Below, in pieces: positions 1 to 7,680 of a DNA stretch of 37,696 nt. A program made the position numbers and the translations under genes. The notes beneath the pieces were generated by a model. The model was not told where the DNA came from. It saw only the letters and a program-made list of their open reading frames with translations, and searched no databases. Within the stretch, counting starts at the first letter, position 1; the number at the start of each line of letters is the position of its first letter. Source of the stretch: CAYLYU01 sp964501925 (GTDB lineage: Bacteria > Pseudomonadota > Zetaproteobacteria > Mariprofundales > Mariprofundaceae); assembly GCA_964501925.1 (NCBI GenBank), contig CAZCTM010000021.1, forward strand, positions 1 to 37,696, given 5' to 3'.

Positions 1-54
1 AAAGAGGAAATTTCTATCTGGCACAAAACCGGAAATTTCTACTTTGGGTTGACA
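1..54. mobile_element. Probable terminus of an IS21-family element (partial)
   Basis: Read on the minus strand from position 54, the sequence begins TGTCAACCC and then carries two copies of TAGAAATTTCC 25 bases apart. IS21-family elements typically start with 5'-TG and have multiple short repeats at their ends; this family assignment is from memory of such ends, not from a search. The element body would lie left of the window, so no transposase is visible. The border would place the insertion about 70 bases upstream of guaB. Confidence 0.45.
6..41. repeat. Pair of 11-bp direct repeats, each with a palindromic core
   Basis: GGAAATTTCTA occurs at 6-16 and again at 31-41, a period of 25 bases. 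The core GAAATTTC is a perfect palindrome, so each copy could bind a dimeric protein. The arrangement fits transposase-binding repeats of the putative element end, although operator sites for guaB cannot be excluded. Confidence 0.6.
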
Positions 55-69
55 GTTTGGTGTTGTCGC

Positions 70-97
70 TTGCCGTGAGCGGATGGGCGCTTACAAT
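70..97 (+). promoter_or_regulatory. Candidate sigma-70 promoter of guaBA
   Basis: A TTGCCG -35-like box at 70-75 and a TACAAT -10-like box at 92-97 are separated by 16 bases and lie 27 bases before the guaB ATG. They are outside the putative IS end, so guaBA would keep a native promoter. Pattern match only. Confidence 0.45.
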
Positions 98-123
98 ACG
101 CCGTTTTACACAACGGGGGTGTT

Positions 124-1590
124 ATGCGAATTCTAGGCGAGGCATTGACCTTTGATGACGTGATGCTGATGCCTGCCGAAAGCAGGGTTCTGCCCCGACA
201 GGTTGATGTCTCCAGCCAGCTCACGCGCAGGATCCGGCTGAACATTCCGCTTGTCTCATCCGCCATGGATACGGTGACCGAGTCGCGAACGGCCATCTGC
301 ATGGCCCAGGAAGGCGGCATCGGTGTCATACACAAGAACATCCCCGCGGATCTGCAGGCCGAGGAGGTCAGGCGCGTCAAGAGGTTCGAGGCCGGCACCA
401 TCAAGGAACCCCTGACGGTCACCCCCGACACCACGCTGGCGCAACTGCGCGAGCTCAAGGCCGAACATGGTTATTCAGGCTTTCCCGTTCTGGATGAGAA
501 TGGAGTTCTGTGCGGTATAGTCACAAACCGGGATGTGCGCTTCGCGGAGAATTCCGAGACACCGGTTTCCAGACTGATGACCCCCAGGGAAAAGCTCGTC
601 ACCGTGAAGGAAGGAACCGACCTTGAAACCTGCAAGGCCCTGTTTCATGAGCATCGTATCGAAAAATTGCCCATCATCGATGCCGAGGGGCACTTGCGCG
701 GCATGATCACGGTACGCGACATGAAAAAGGCCAGTGATTTTCCGCATGCCGTCCGCGACAACCTGGGTCGCCTTCTGGTGGCGGCCGCCATCGGTGTGGG
801 AGAAAGCGAGCTGGCGCGATTCGAGGCCCTGCACGCAGCGGGCGTGGATGTGGTGGTTGTCGATACGGCGCACGGCCATTCCAGGGGGGTGATCGAACAG
901 GTTCGATCAATCAAGAACAGCTACGGCGATGATATTCAGCTGATCGCCGGCAATGTTGCGACGGGAAAGGCCGTGAAGGATCTGGTGGATGCCGGCGCGG
1001 ATGCCGTCAAGGTCGGGGTTGGACCCGGATCGATCTGCACAACCCGGATGATCTCCGGCGTTGGTGTTCCCCAGATCACCGCAATCGTGAATTGTGTTGA
1101 CGCAGCCCGTCAGGCCGGCGTCCCCCTGATCGCGGATGGCGGAATCAAGTTCTCGGGGGACCTTGCCAAGGCGATCGCTGCCGGAGGTAACACGGCGATG
1201 ATTGGCTCCCTGTTTGCGGGGACCGATGAGTCGCCCGGTGAAACCATTCTCTACCAGGGCAGGAGCTACAAGGCCTATCGAGGGATGGGTTCCCTTGGCG
1301 CCATGAAAAAGGGCAGCAAGGATCGTTACTTCCAGTCCGATGTGGACGCCATGAAACTGGTGCCGGAGGGAATCGAGGGACGCGTGGCCTACAAGGGGCC
1401 GTTGCCGGCCATCCTGCACCAGCTTGTGGGGGGATTGAGGGCAGCCATGGGATACACGGGATGTGCCAGCATTGAGGAACTGCATGAAAAGGCCGAGTTC
1501 GTGAAAATCTCCCAGGCGGGTCTGCGTGAAAGCCATGTCCATGATGTGACCATCACCGAAGAGTCGCCCAACTACCGTCTGGATGTTTAA
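124..1590 (+). CDS. guaB: IMP dehydrogenase
   Basis: This enzyme oxidises IMP to XMP with NAD+, the first committed step of GMP synthesis in the cytosol. The product is 488 residues, the usual full length. The N-terminal barrel begins with the conserved LTFDDVMLMP stretch. A pair of CBS domains spans about residues 93-205. The catalytic loop GSICTTR contains the nucleophile Cys305, the same number as in E. coli. The ATG at 124 gives a standard N-terminus. guaA follows after 87 bases on the same strand, so the two genes form the classic guaBA operon. Nothing is truncated or missing. Confidence 0.98.
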   Translation: MRILGEALTFDDVMLMPAESRVLPRQVDVSSQLTRRIRLNIPLVSSAMDTVTESRTAICMAQEGGIGVIHKNIPADLQAEEVRRVKRFEAGTIKEPLTVTPDTTLAQLRELKAEHGYSGFPVLDENGVLCGIVTNRDVRFAENSETPVSRLMTPREKLVTVKEGTDLETCKALFHEHRIEKLPIIDAEGHLRGMITVRDMKKASDFPHAVRDNLGRLLVAAAIGVGESELARFEALHAAGVDVVVVDTAHGHSRGVIEQVRSIKNSYGDDIQLIAGNVATGKAVKDLVDAGADAVKVGVGPGSICTTRMISGVGVPQITAIVNCVDAARQAGVPLIADGGIKFSGDLAKAIAAGGNTAMIGSLFAGTDESPGETILYQGRSYKAYRGMGSLGAMKKGSKDRYFQSDVDAMKLVPEGIEGRVAYKGPLPAILHQLVGGLRAAMGYTGCASIEELHEKAEFVKISQAGLRESHVHDVTITEESPNYRLDV

Positions 1591-1677
1591 CCAGTTGATA
1601 ACGGGCAGGCATGGAATGATGCCGAGGACGAGGTCTATTTGAACCATCCCGTCCGTATCCACGTCTGAAGGGGGATC

Positions 1678-3216
1678 ATGGAAAAGATACTGATTCTGGA
1701 CTTCGGTTCGCAATATACCCAGCTCATTGCCCGTCGTATCCGGGAAGCTCATGTCTATTGCGAAATCCATCCCTGCACCGTGACGAAGGATTTCATCACC
1801 GGATTTCAACCCAGGGGGATTGTGCTTTCTGGCGGACCGGCCTCGGTGCTCAGTGAAGATGCGCCGGATGTCTCGGAAGCGGTTTTTCATCTGGGCGTAC
1901 CCGTACTCGGGATCTGCTACGGAATGCAGTTGATGACCCGAAAGCTGGGAGGGGTGGTCGGCAGGGCCGCCCATCGCGAATATGGCCGCGCCCATCTGAC
2001 GGTGGATGATGATCGGGGCCTGTTTGCGCCCGTCGGTTCGGATATGGGCATGGAGGTATGGATGAGCCATGGCGACCGGATTGAGTCGCCGCCTGCCGGG
2101 TTTGATACCGTTGCCCACACACCGAATGCTCCCCATGCGGCCATTGCCGATCATGAACGCCGTTACTTCGGCATCCAGTTTCATCCGGAGGTGGTTCATA
2201 CCCCCAGGGGCTCCGAGCTTCTCTCCCATTTCGCGCGAGTGATCTGCGAGTGCTCCGGTTCGTGGACCATGGGTTCCTATATCGAGACCGCCAAAAAGGA
2301 GATTCGCAGACAGGTGGGCCAGGGTCGGGTCATCTGCGGTCTGTCCGGAGGGGTGGATTCTTCCGTGGCGGCCGTACTGATCCATGAGGCGATCGGCGAT
2401 CAACTGACCTGCATCTTTGTCAACAACGGCGTGCTTCGTTTGGGCGAAGCTGACAAGGTCCGCCGTATTTTCAGCGATCAGTTTCACATCAGGCTGGACT
2501 ATGTCGATGCCGAAGAAAGGTTTATGAGCAGGCTTGCCGGCGTGACCGATCCGGAGGAGAAGCGAAAGGTTATTGGCAACGAATTCATCGCGGTCTTTGA
2601 GGAAAAAGCGAAGGCCATCGGCAAGGTGGATTTTCTGGCCCAGGGGACGCTTTATCCGGATGTGATTGAATCCGTTTCATTCAGGGGGCCGAGTGCGGTT
2701 ATCAAAAGTCACCATAATGTGGGCGGGTTGCCCGAGCGCATGAGGCTGAAACTGATCGAGCCGCTCAGGGAACTGTTCAAGGATGAGGTGCGCGAGCTTG
2801 GGCGTGAGCTGGGCATCCCCGAGGACATCATTGAACGGCAACCATTTCCGGGGCCGGGTCTGGCCGTACGCTGTTTGGGTGAGGTTACGCCCGGGAAGCT
2901 CGATATGCTGAGAAAGGCCGATGCCATTGTCCTTGAAGAAATCAAGGCGGCCGGTCTTTACCAGCGGATCTGGCAAAGCTTTGCCGTTTTGCTTCCCGTG
3001 CAGTCAGTTGGTGTGATGGGCGATGAGCGAACCTATGAAAACTGCATCGCAATCCGTGCCGTTCATTCCCTGGATGGCATGACCGCCGACTTTGTTCAGT
3101 TGGATCACGACCTGCTGGGGAGAATGTCCAACAGGATCATCAATGAGGTGCGCGGCATCAACAGGGTGGTTTACGATATCACCTCCAAGCCGCCAGGCAC
3201 CATTGAGTGGGAATAA
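1678..3216 (+). CDS. guaA: GMP synthase (glutamine-hydrolysing)
   Basis: The enzyme converts XMP to GMP using ATP and ammonia from glutamine. The N-terminal class I glutamine amidotransferase domain shows the nucleophile in LGICYGMQ (Cys80) and the His169/Glu171 pair in FHPEV. The ATP pyrophosphatase domain begins with the PP-loop SGGVDSS at residues 223-229. The C-terminal dimerisation domain ends in the typical KPPGTIEWE. The length of 512 residues is normal. A strong ribosome site (AAGGGGG) precedes the ATG. It works directly downstream of guaB in GMP synthesis. Confidence 0.98.
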   Translation: MEKILILDFGSQYTQLIARRIREAHVYCEIHPCTVTKDFITGFQPRGIVLSGGPASVLSEDAPDVSEAVFHLGVPVLGICYGMQLMTRKLGGVVGRAAHREYGRAHLTVDDDRGLFAPVGSDMGMEVWMSHGDRIESPPAGFDTVAHTPNAPHAAIADHERRYFGIQFHPEVVHTPRGSELLSHFARVICECSGSWTMGSYIETAKKEIRRQVGQGRVICGLSGGVDSSVAAVLIHEAIGDQLTCIFVNNGVLRLGEADKVRRIFSDQFHIRLDYVDAEERFMSRLAGVTDPEEKRKVIGNEFIAVFEEKAKAIGKVDFLAQGTLYPDVIESVSFRGPSAVIKSHHNVGGLPERMRLKLIEPLRELFKDEVRELGRELGIPEDIIERQPFPGPGLAVRCLGEVTPGKLDMLRKADAIVLEEIKAAGLYQRIWQSFAVLLPVQSVGVMGDERTYENCIAIRAVHSLDGMTADFVQLDHDLLGRMSNRIINEVRGINRVVYDITSKPPGTIEWE

Positions 3217-3247
3217 CCCCTTATCCTGCGGTCTTGAACACCTTTTG

Positions 3248-3261
3248 GTGATGGACATCAC
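3248..3261. repeat. Small inverted repeat in the guaA-3317 gap
   Basis: GTGATG and CATCAC flank a 2-base centre (GA). It lies in the 100-base gap between guaA and the next gene. It could be an operator half-site pair or chance; it has no T-run and is not a convincing terminator. Confidence 0.25.
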
Positions 3262-3316
3262 TTCGTAGCGGCCGAAACATGGCAAGGTCCTTCCAATCTT
3301 AAATCGGGAGGATGAT

Positions 3317-4075
3317 TTGGCCAATTTCAATACCCACGTTTCGGTTGCATCCGGCATGAGCCTCGCAGCTTCGAGCGCCTTGCTGGGATCAAATATCGTG
3401 TCGCCCAAGCATGTTCTCGCCTGCTTCTCGCTGGGTATCATTGGCGGCATTTTGCCGGATGTGGATTCCGATCACTCAACCACGGTCAGATTCATGTTCA
3501 GCATGCTCGCCATCGTTCTGACCTTTTCGGTCCTGTTCGGGTTTGCTGATCATTATTCCATTCTCGAGCTTCTCGTTGTGAGCATGGTCGTTTTCCTGCT
3601 GGTCAGATACGGTGCCTGCCATGTGTTCATGAAGTGGACAGTCCATCGTGGGATTTTTCATTCCATTCCCGCTGCCTTTCTCTTTTCGTTGCTGACGGTT
3701 CTTTTGGCCTTATACATCTTTCAGGTGGATGATGTCCCGGCCTGGCTCTGCGGTTCATTCGTCCTGATCGGATACCTGACACACCTGAGCCTGGATGAGA
3801 TGTACAGCGTTGATTTTTCCAATTCCGTCCTGAAGGAATCGTTCGGGACTGCCCTGAAGTTTTTCAATCCCAGGGAAGCCAGGGCCTATCTCGTCCTGTA
3901 CGCAGCCATTGTGGCCCTGCTGATCGCGATACCTGGCCCGCAATCCACCGTGGACAAGCTTAACGAGGTCTGGGCACGGAATTCTGTCGAACATCGTCTC
4001 TTCCCGTCGGAAGGATGGTTCAAGGACGTGCAAAAGCTGGTCAGGGATGCTGTAGGAGATGGTGGACCAGGTTGA
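3317..4075 (+). CDS. Membrane-bound metal-dependent hydrolase (YdjM/DUF457 family)
   Basis: A 252-residue integral membrane protein with several hydrophobic segments (about residues 30-47, 58-76, 80-98, 117-135, 141-157 and 193-207). Conserved polar motifs typical of the YdjM/DUF457 hydrolases are present: NTH near the N-terminus (His7), PDVDSDHS (47-54), VHRGIFHS with His110 and His115, and HLSLDEMYS with His156 and Asp160. These are likely metal ligands facing the membrane interface. The substrate is unknown; some relatives are described as inner-membrane hydrolases. The start is TTG at 3317, behind GGGAGGA; the ATG at 3312 is in another frame. It follows guaA by 100 bases and may have its own promoter. 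Confidence 0.8.
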   Translation: MANFNTHVSVASGMSLAASSALLGSNIVSPKHVLACFSLGIIGGILPDVDSDHSTTVRFMFSMLAIVLTFSVLFGFADHYSILELLVVSMVVFLLVRYGACHVFMKWTVHRGIFHSIPAAFLFSLLTVLLALYIFQVDDVPAWLCGSFVLIGYLTHLSLDEMYSVDFSNSVLKESFGTALKFFNPREARAYLVLYAAIVALLIAIPGPQSTVDKLNEVWARNSVEHRLFPSEGWFKDVQKLVRDAVGDGGPG

Positions 4076-4112
4076 GGCCTGATTTCACATGGCCGGTTTC
4101 TCAAGCTTAAAG

Positions 4113-4721
4113 CTAGCCGTTTTCCTCTTTGCCCTTCTCCTCTTCCATCTGCCTGAGCATCCTGGATCGTAATGCCTCGGCCTCCCGGATAAAATCCGGA
4201 TCGCTCACCAGTTTTTCCAGGAATATTCCGGTTTCCTTTCGGATATCGTCAATGTCTTCCGGTGGCGGGATGAATCTCGCCTGGATTTCACGGTCATTGG
4301 ATGAAGGAAAATCCGGCACGATTTCCTGTCCCGCTGGGATCAGTTGTCCCCTCTTCGGGCTGACCACCGGACCGACCTGTTCCGATGAGGTCCTTTCCAT
4401 GGTTGCATGACCATAACCGACAGCCAGCCGGATGATCCGATCCTCATGCCTGAAGATGACCAGATCCTTTTCAATCCGGATGATCTCATAGCCTGAAATC
4501 GTGTCACCTTCGTGAAACCATTGCTGCGCTTCGCTCTCATCGCCGTTCCCGGAATCCTCCACAGGAATTTTCAGCAAGACACTGCTTGCCGGAGGATGGA
4601 TCACCGTGCCGGCCACGGTGAAGGGGGGCTCACCCTCCTGCCCGGCGTTCCCGGCGAATGCCGGGAACACAAACGTGGTGATAAGCAGACAGAAACAAAC
4701 CTTGATGACACCTTTATGCAT
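4113..4721 (-). CDS. Secreted protein with a GspC/PilP-like segment, function unknown
   Basis: About 202 residues with a clear signal peptide (MHKGVIKV, then a hydrophobic core ending near AFA). The mature part opens with VAGTVIHPPASSVLLKIP and continues through EGDTISGYEIIRIEKDLVIF and the HEDRIIRL stretch. This pattern resembles the HR domain of type II secretion GspC or type IV pilus PilP, in which small beta-strands contact a secretin. The C-terminus is charged and helical (residues about 150-202). I chose the ATG at 4721 because an AGGCGAGG ribosome site precedes it; the upstream ATG at 4745 has none. No secretin or pilus genes are nearby. The GspC resemblance is an inference from pattern only. 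Confidence 0.7.
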   Translation of the reverse strand: MHKGVIKVCFCLLITTFVFPAFAGNAGQEGEPPFTVAGTVIHPPASSVLLKIPVEDSGNGDESEAQQWFHEGDTISGYEIIRIEKDLVIFRHEDRIIRLAVGYGHATMERTSSEQVGPVVSPKRGQLIPAGQEIVPDFPSSNDREIQARFIPPPEDIDDIRKETGIFLEKLVSDPDFIREAEALRSRMLRQMEEEKGKEENG

Positions 4722-4750
4722 GGTGTGACCTCGCCTGAAGCCCATTTGTT

Positions 4751-5113
4751 CTAAAGCAGGTATTGACCGACGTAAAACCAGCCGGCCCCCTGATTAACCC
4801 TGACGTTGAAGATCATGTTCCCGAACATGTCGAGACCAATGAAATCCAGCCAGTAGGACAGACCGCCATTGGGCTCACCACCCAGAAAAAGAAACGTCGG
4901 ATTGGCGATGCTGTTTGAGTGAAGCGTAAAAATGTCATTGTCTCCGGTGGTTGCCGTGTCCCAGAAGATAAAGGCAAGCTGATTGGTGTTGACCAGCTGG
5001 GCAAACGCCACCGACCCATCCGGGAAATGAACGGTGGTGTTGGCTTCTGCCGATGGCGTGGCTGTCAGGGAGATGATGGACAGCAGCGCGGGAATAACAA
5101 ACCTGTGTTTCAT
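4751..5113 (-). CDS. Small secreted protein of unknown function
   Basis: A 120-residue protein with a signal peptide cleaved probably after AEA (residue 24). The mature part is about 95 residues, rich in Asn, Phe and Gly, with alternating hydrophobic residues suggesting a small beta-sheet fold, and has no cysteine. I recognise no family. The ribosome site AAGGAGG lies at a good distance from the ATG. The stop is 29 bases before the start of the next minus-strand gene (4113-4721), so the two are likely co-transcribed and may work together in the periplasm or at the surface. Confidence 0.7.
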   Translation of the reverse strand: MKHRFVIPALLSIISLTATPSAEANTTVHFPDGSVAFAQLVNTNQLAFIFWDTATTGDNDIFTLHSNSIANPTFLFLGGEPNGGLSYWLDFIGLDMFGNMIFNVRVNQGAGWFYVGQYLL

Positions 5114-5181
5114 ATCTAAAAACCTCCTTGTTGGCTTTTGCTTCTGATCCAGGTGTTTCCTGGCTGCTGACAGGGTATTGA

Positions 5182-5203
5182 TTCAGGCTGAATGAAGCCT
5201 GAA
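5182..5203. repeat. Perfect 8-bp inverted repeat in the divergent region before ffh
   Basis: TTCAGGCT (5182-5189) and AGCCTGAA (5196-5203) flank the loop GAATGA. The hairpin is in the 192-base gap between the divergent secreted-protein gene and ffh. It lacks a T-run, so it is more likely an operator or a leader structure of the minus-strand transcript than a terminator. Confidence 0.4.
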
Positions 5204-5254
5204 CATGGAGAGGTCATTCGCGGGTGGCCAGAATGTTTGAACCAGCACACAAAC

Positions 5255-5282
5255 TTGACCTCGGGTTGAGACCACCTACACT
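5255..5282 (+). promoter_or_regulatory. Candidate sigma-70 promoter of ffh
   Basis: TTGACC at 5255-5260 and TACACT at 5277-5282 are separated by 16 bases. Transcription would begin near 5289, leaving a very short leader that contains the CAGGAGG ribosome site of ffh. This is the best promoter match in the gap. Confidence 0.55.
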
Positions 5283-5305
5283 GCCGTTCCCCTCAGGAGG
5301 ACCAT

Positions 5306-6655
5306 GTGTTTAACCGGTTAAGTGAACAATTGGGGCGACTGGCAGACCGTCTTCGCGGAGCTGCCCGCATTTCGGAATCTGACCTGGACAAGGTCCTGCG
5401 TGAATTGCGCATTACCTTGCTGGAAGCAGATGTGGCATTGCCCGTGGTCCGTCATTTGCTGGGGCTTGTGCGCGAGAGGGCAATCGGGGCTGAGGTTGCC
5501 AAGAGTCTGAGGCCCGGGCAGGTGATCGTGAAGGTGCTTCACGATGCCCTGATCGAGATCCTTGGCAAGGAACGGCGGGATCTGAATACCACAGCCATCC
5601 CGAGCGTCATCCTGCTCGCCGGTCTACAGGGCTCGGGAAAAACCACGACCGCAGGAAAGCTGGCCCGCCGACTGGCGGCCCAGGGGAAGAAGGTGGCCCT
5701 GACCAGCGTGGATGTCACGCGGCCCGCCGCACGTGAGCAGTTGCAGATCCTCGCTGCACAGGTGGATGTTCCGTATGTCGCGGGACATGGTTCAACCGCT
5801 TCCGGGATGGCCAGGTCCGCGCTTGATGAGGCGCGGCGCCGGGGCTTGCATGTTCTCATCCTGGACACCGCCGGTCGCCAGGTGGTGGATGAGGCCCTGA
5901 TGTCGGAGATCTCCGGTGTGGCCGAAGCGGTGGGTGCCGGTGAACGTCTGATCGTGCTTGATGCCATGACGGGGCAGGCGGCACTTGGAATCGCCGAACA
6001 GTTTCATGCGGCCATCGGACTCACGGGAAGCATTCTGACCAAGGCTGATGCCGACGCCCGCGGAGGGGCGGCCCTCTCTCTCACCTACAGCACGGGTGTG
6101 CCCATATGCTTTCTTGGTACGGGTGAGAAGGTGGATGCCCTGGAAGTCTTTGATCCGAAACGCATGGCAGGCCGGATACTCGGCCAGGGCGATGTCATCG
6201 GTCTTGTTGAAAAGGTTCAGGAACATCTGGATGTTGATCAGGCCCAGAAGCTGGCCAGAAAGGCCAAACGTGGCGGGTTCGACCTGATGGATTTTGCAAA
6301 CCAGCTTGGACAACTGCAAAAGATGGGTGGCATGGGCGAGATGCTGAAGATGCTTCCCGGCATGCGCATCCCCGAGGACAAGCTGGCCGAGGTCGATGAC
6401 AAGCCGATCAGGCATATGCAGGCGATCGTCTATTCCATGACGCCGAAGGAACGCCGTTATCCAAACATCATCAACGGCAGCCGCAAGCGGCGGATTGCCT
6501 CCGGCAGCGGCACGTCCGTTCAGCAGGTCAACCAGATGCTCAAGCAGTTCACACAGATGCAGAAGATGATGAAAAAGATGAAAGGTGCCAGGGGCAGGCG
6601 TATGATGGCACAGATGGCCAGCCGCATGGGATTGCCCGGCATGCCAAGAATGTGA
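5306..6655 (+). CDS. ffh: Signal recognition particle GTPase Ffh (SRP54)
   Basis: Ffh binds 4.5S RNA and signal sequences of nascent inner-membrane proteins and docks with FtsY. The N domain is residues 1-90. The G domain shows GLQGSGKTT (G1), DTAGR (G3) and TKADADARGG (G4). The M domain is methionine-rich, with MLKMLPGM and a C-terminal MMKKM region, and includes the RNA-binding SGSGTSV segment. Length is 449 residues, normal. The start is GTG at 5306 behind CAGGAGG; the overlapping ATG at 5304 is in a dead-end frame. Slightly unusual: the usual DTAGRL reads DTAGRQ, and the usual TKxDGDARGG reads TKADADARGG. It heads the ffh-rpsP-rimM-trmD-rplS cluster. Confidence 0.97.
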   Translation: MFNRLSEQLGRLADRLRGAARISESDLDKVLRELRITLLEADVALPVVRHLLGLVRERAIGAEVAKSLRPGQVIVKVLHDALIEILGKERRDLNTTAIPSVILLAGLQGSGKTTTAGKLARRLAAQGKKVALTSVDVTRPAAREQLQILAAQVDVPYVAGHGSTASGMARSALDEARRRGLHVLILDTAGRQVVDEALMSEISGVAEAVGAGERLIVLDAMTGQAALGIAEQFHAAIGLTGSILTKADADARGGAALSLTYSTGVPICFLGTGEKVDALEVFDPKRMAGRILGQGDVIGLVEKVQEHLDVDQAQKLARKAKRGGFDLMDFANQLGQLQKMGGMGEMLKMLPGMRIPEDKLAEVDDKPIRHMQAIVYSMTPKERRYPNIINGSRKRRIASGSGTSVQQVNQMLKQFTQMQKMMKKMKGARGRRMMAQMASRMGLPGMPRM

Positions 6656-6725
6656 TGGTGAAAGGTGATGACTTTTTTTTATCGGAAGGTAGAGTGCGGC
6701 GCCTGATTTCTGGAGGTATGGATTT

Positions 6726-7139
6726 ATGGCGACAGTGATTCGTCTGCAAAGAGGCGGCCGCAAGAAGCAACCGTTTTATTCCATTGTGGTTATGGATTCC
6801 CGTGACCGTCGCGATGGCGCTTTTATTGAGAAGATCGGGTATTTTGATCCCTGCAAGCAACCCGAGGTGATCAAACTCGACCAGGAACGCGCCCGCCACT
6901 GGATAGCCCGGGGGGCTGTCCCGAGCGAACGGGTGGCAAGCCTGTTAAGGGCTGTGGAGCAGGGTGCGAGCCCCGCCAAAGATGCAGGGCCCGCTTCCGC
7001 CGGGAGCGGGACTGAGAGCTCTGAAGAGACAGTGGAAAAAGCATCTGCCGGGCAGTCGGCCACTGGCAGCGAAGAGGAATCGGTGTCCGCCGAGAAAGAA
7101 GAGGCCTCTGGGTCAGAGGGGGCGGAAGCAAACGCCTGA
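6726..7139 (+). CDS. rpsP: 30S ribosomal protein bS16 with a long acidic tail
   Basis: The first 80 residues are a standard bS16 (MATVIRLQRGGRKKQPFY, then the GYFDP and GAVPSERV motifs). It binds 16S rRNA during small-subunit assembly. The protein is 137 residues, against about 82 in E. coli. The extra 55 residues are low-complexity Ser/Glu/Ala/Gly and strongly acidic, resembling tails seen on S16 in other phyla. GGAGG lies 9 bases before the ATG. The tail-coding DNA is also open in the +1 frame that continues into rimM. Confidence 0.96.
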   Translation: MATVIRLQRGGRKKQPFYSIVVMDSRDRRDGAFIEKIGYFDPCKQPEVIKLDQERARHWIARGAVPSERVASLLRAVEQGASPAKDAGPASAGSGTESSEETVEKASAGQSATGSEEESVSAEKEEASGSEGAEANA

Positions 7140-7680
7140 CCGTTTTTTTCGCCTGGGAACGGTACTTGGTGTTCACGGGTTAAAGGGCACGCTCATCATT
7201 TATTCCGACTGCCGTTCGCCCGAGGATATTTTCCGATACGGCTCATGGTGGCTGGGACCTTCCAGCAAGGATCTGATCGAATTCCAACTTGAACGCGGAT
7301 GGACTCACGGGCGCCGTCTTCTTGCCCGCTTGAAAGGTGTTGAAGACCGTCCTGCAGCCGAGGAACTCAAGGGCTGTCATATCTGGGTGCCTGAAATGGC
7401 TGTGGAGCCTGTGTCCGGTGATGAGTACTTCTGGGTGGACCTGATCGGTTGTGAAGTCTGGGATGTGGAGAAAGGGGAGCTTCTCGGATCGGTGACTGGC
7501 CTGCAGGAATTTGGCGCCCAGGACATTCTCTGTGTTTGCACCCCCTCCGGGGTTCAGCCCAGCGGTGAATGGCTTCTGCCTTTTGTTGATGGCGTCATCC
7601 TTCACGTCAATCTTGGTAACCGGAGAATCGATGTTCGTCTTCCGGACGGTATGGAAGCATGTTTCACGCCCAGATCCTGA
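6982..7680 (+). CDS. rimM: Ribosome maturation factor RimM (start uncertain)
   Basis: RimM helps mature the 3' domain of 16S rRNA and binds uS19. Conserved sequence begins only at about 7144 with FFRLGTVLGVHGLKG. The N-terminal domain and the PRC-barrel with YFWVDLIGCEV and LLPFVDGVI follow, ending at 7680. No ATG, GTG or TTG exists in this frame near the conserved start. The nearest upstream starts are ATG 6982 and GTG 6964, both inside the rpsP tail; these would add some 55 basic residues. Alternatively translation begins at a non-AUG codon near 7132, behind an AGGGGGCGGA stretch and almost coincident with the rpsP stop. The reading frame and identity are secure; the first codon is not. Confidence 0.9.
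   Translation: MQGPLPPGAGLRALKRQWKKHLPGSRPLAAKRNRCPPRKKRPLGQRGRKQTPDRFFRLGTVLGVHGLKGTLIIYSDCRSPEDIFRYGSWWLGPSSKDLIEFQLERGWTHGRRLLARLKGVEDRPAAEELKGCHIWVPEMAVEPVSGDEYFWVDLIGCEVWDVEKGELLGSVTGLQEFGAQDILCVCTPSGVQPSGEWLLPFVDGVILHVNLGNRRIDVRLPDGMEACFTPRS

Noticed and set aside
49..54. TTGACA as the guaB -35 box
   Set aside because: No -10 box at 16-18 bases downstream; it is better explained as the edge of the IS-like end.
907..2487. Long minus-strand open frame of 526 codons across guaB-guaA
   Set aside because: It is antisense to two certain enzymes and the gap between them, shows no domain or signal, and reflects stop-poor coding DNA.
6672..6680. T-run after ffh as a terminator
   Set aside because: No stable hairpin precedes it, and rpsP normally follows ffh in the same cluster.
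5792..6763. Minus-strand open frame of 323 codons over ffh
   Set aside because: Antisense to ffh, composition unlike a protein family, no ribosome site.
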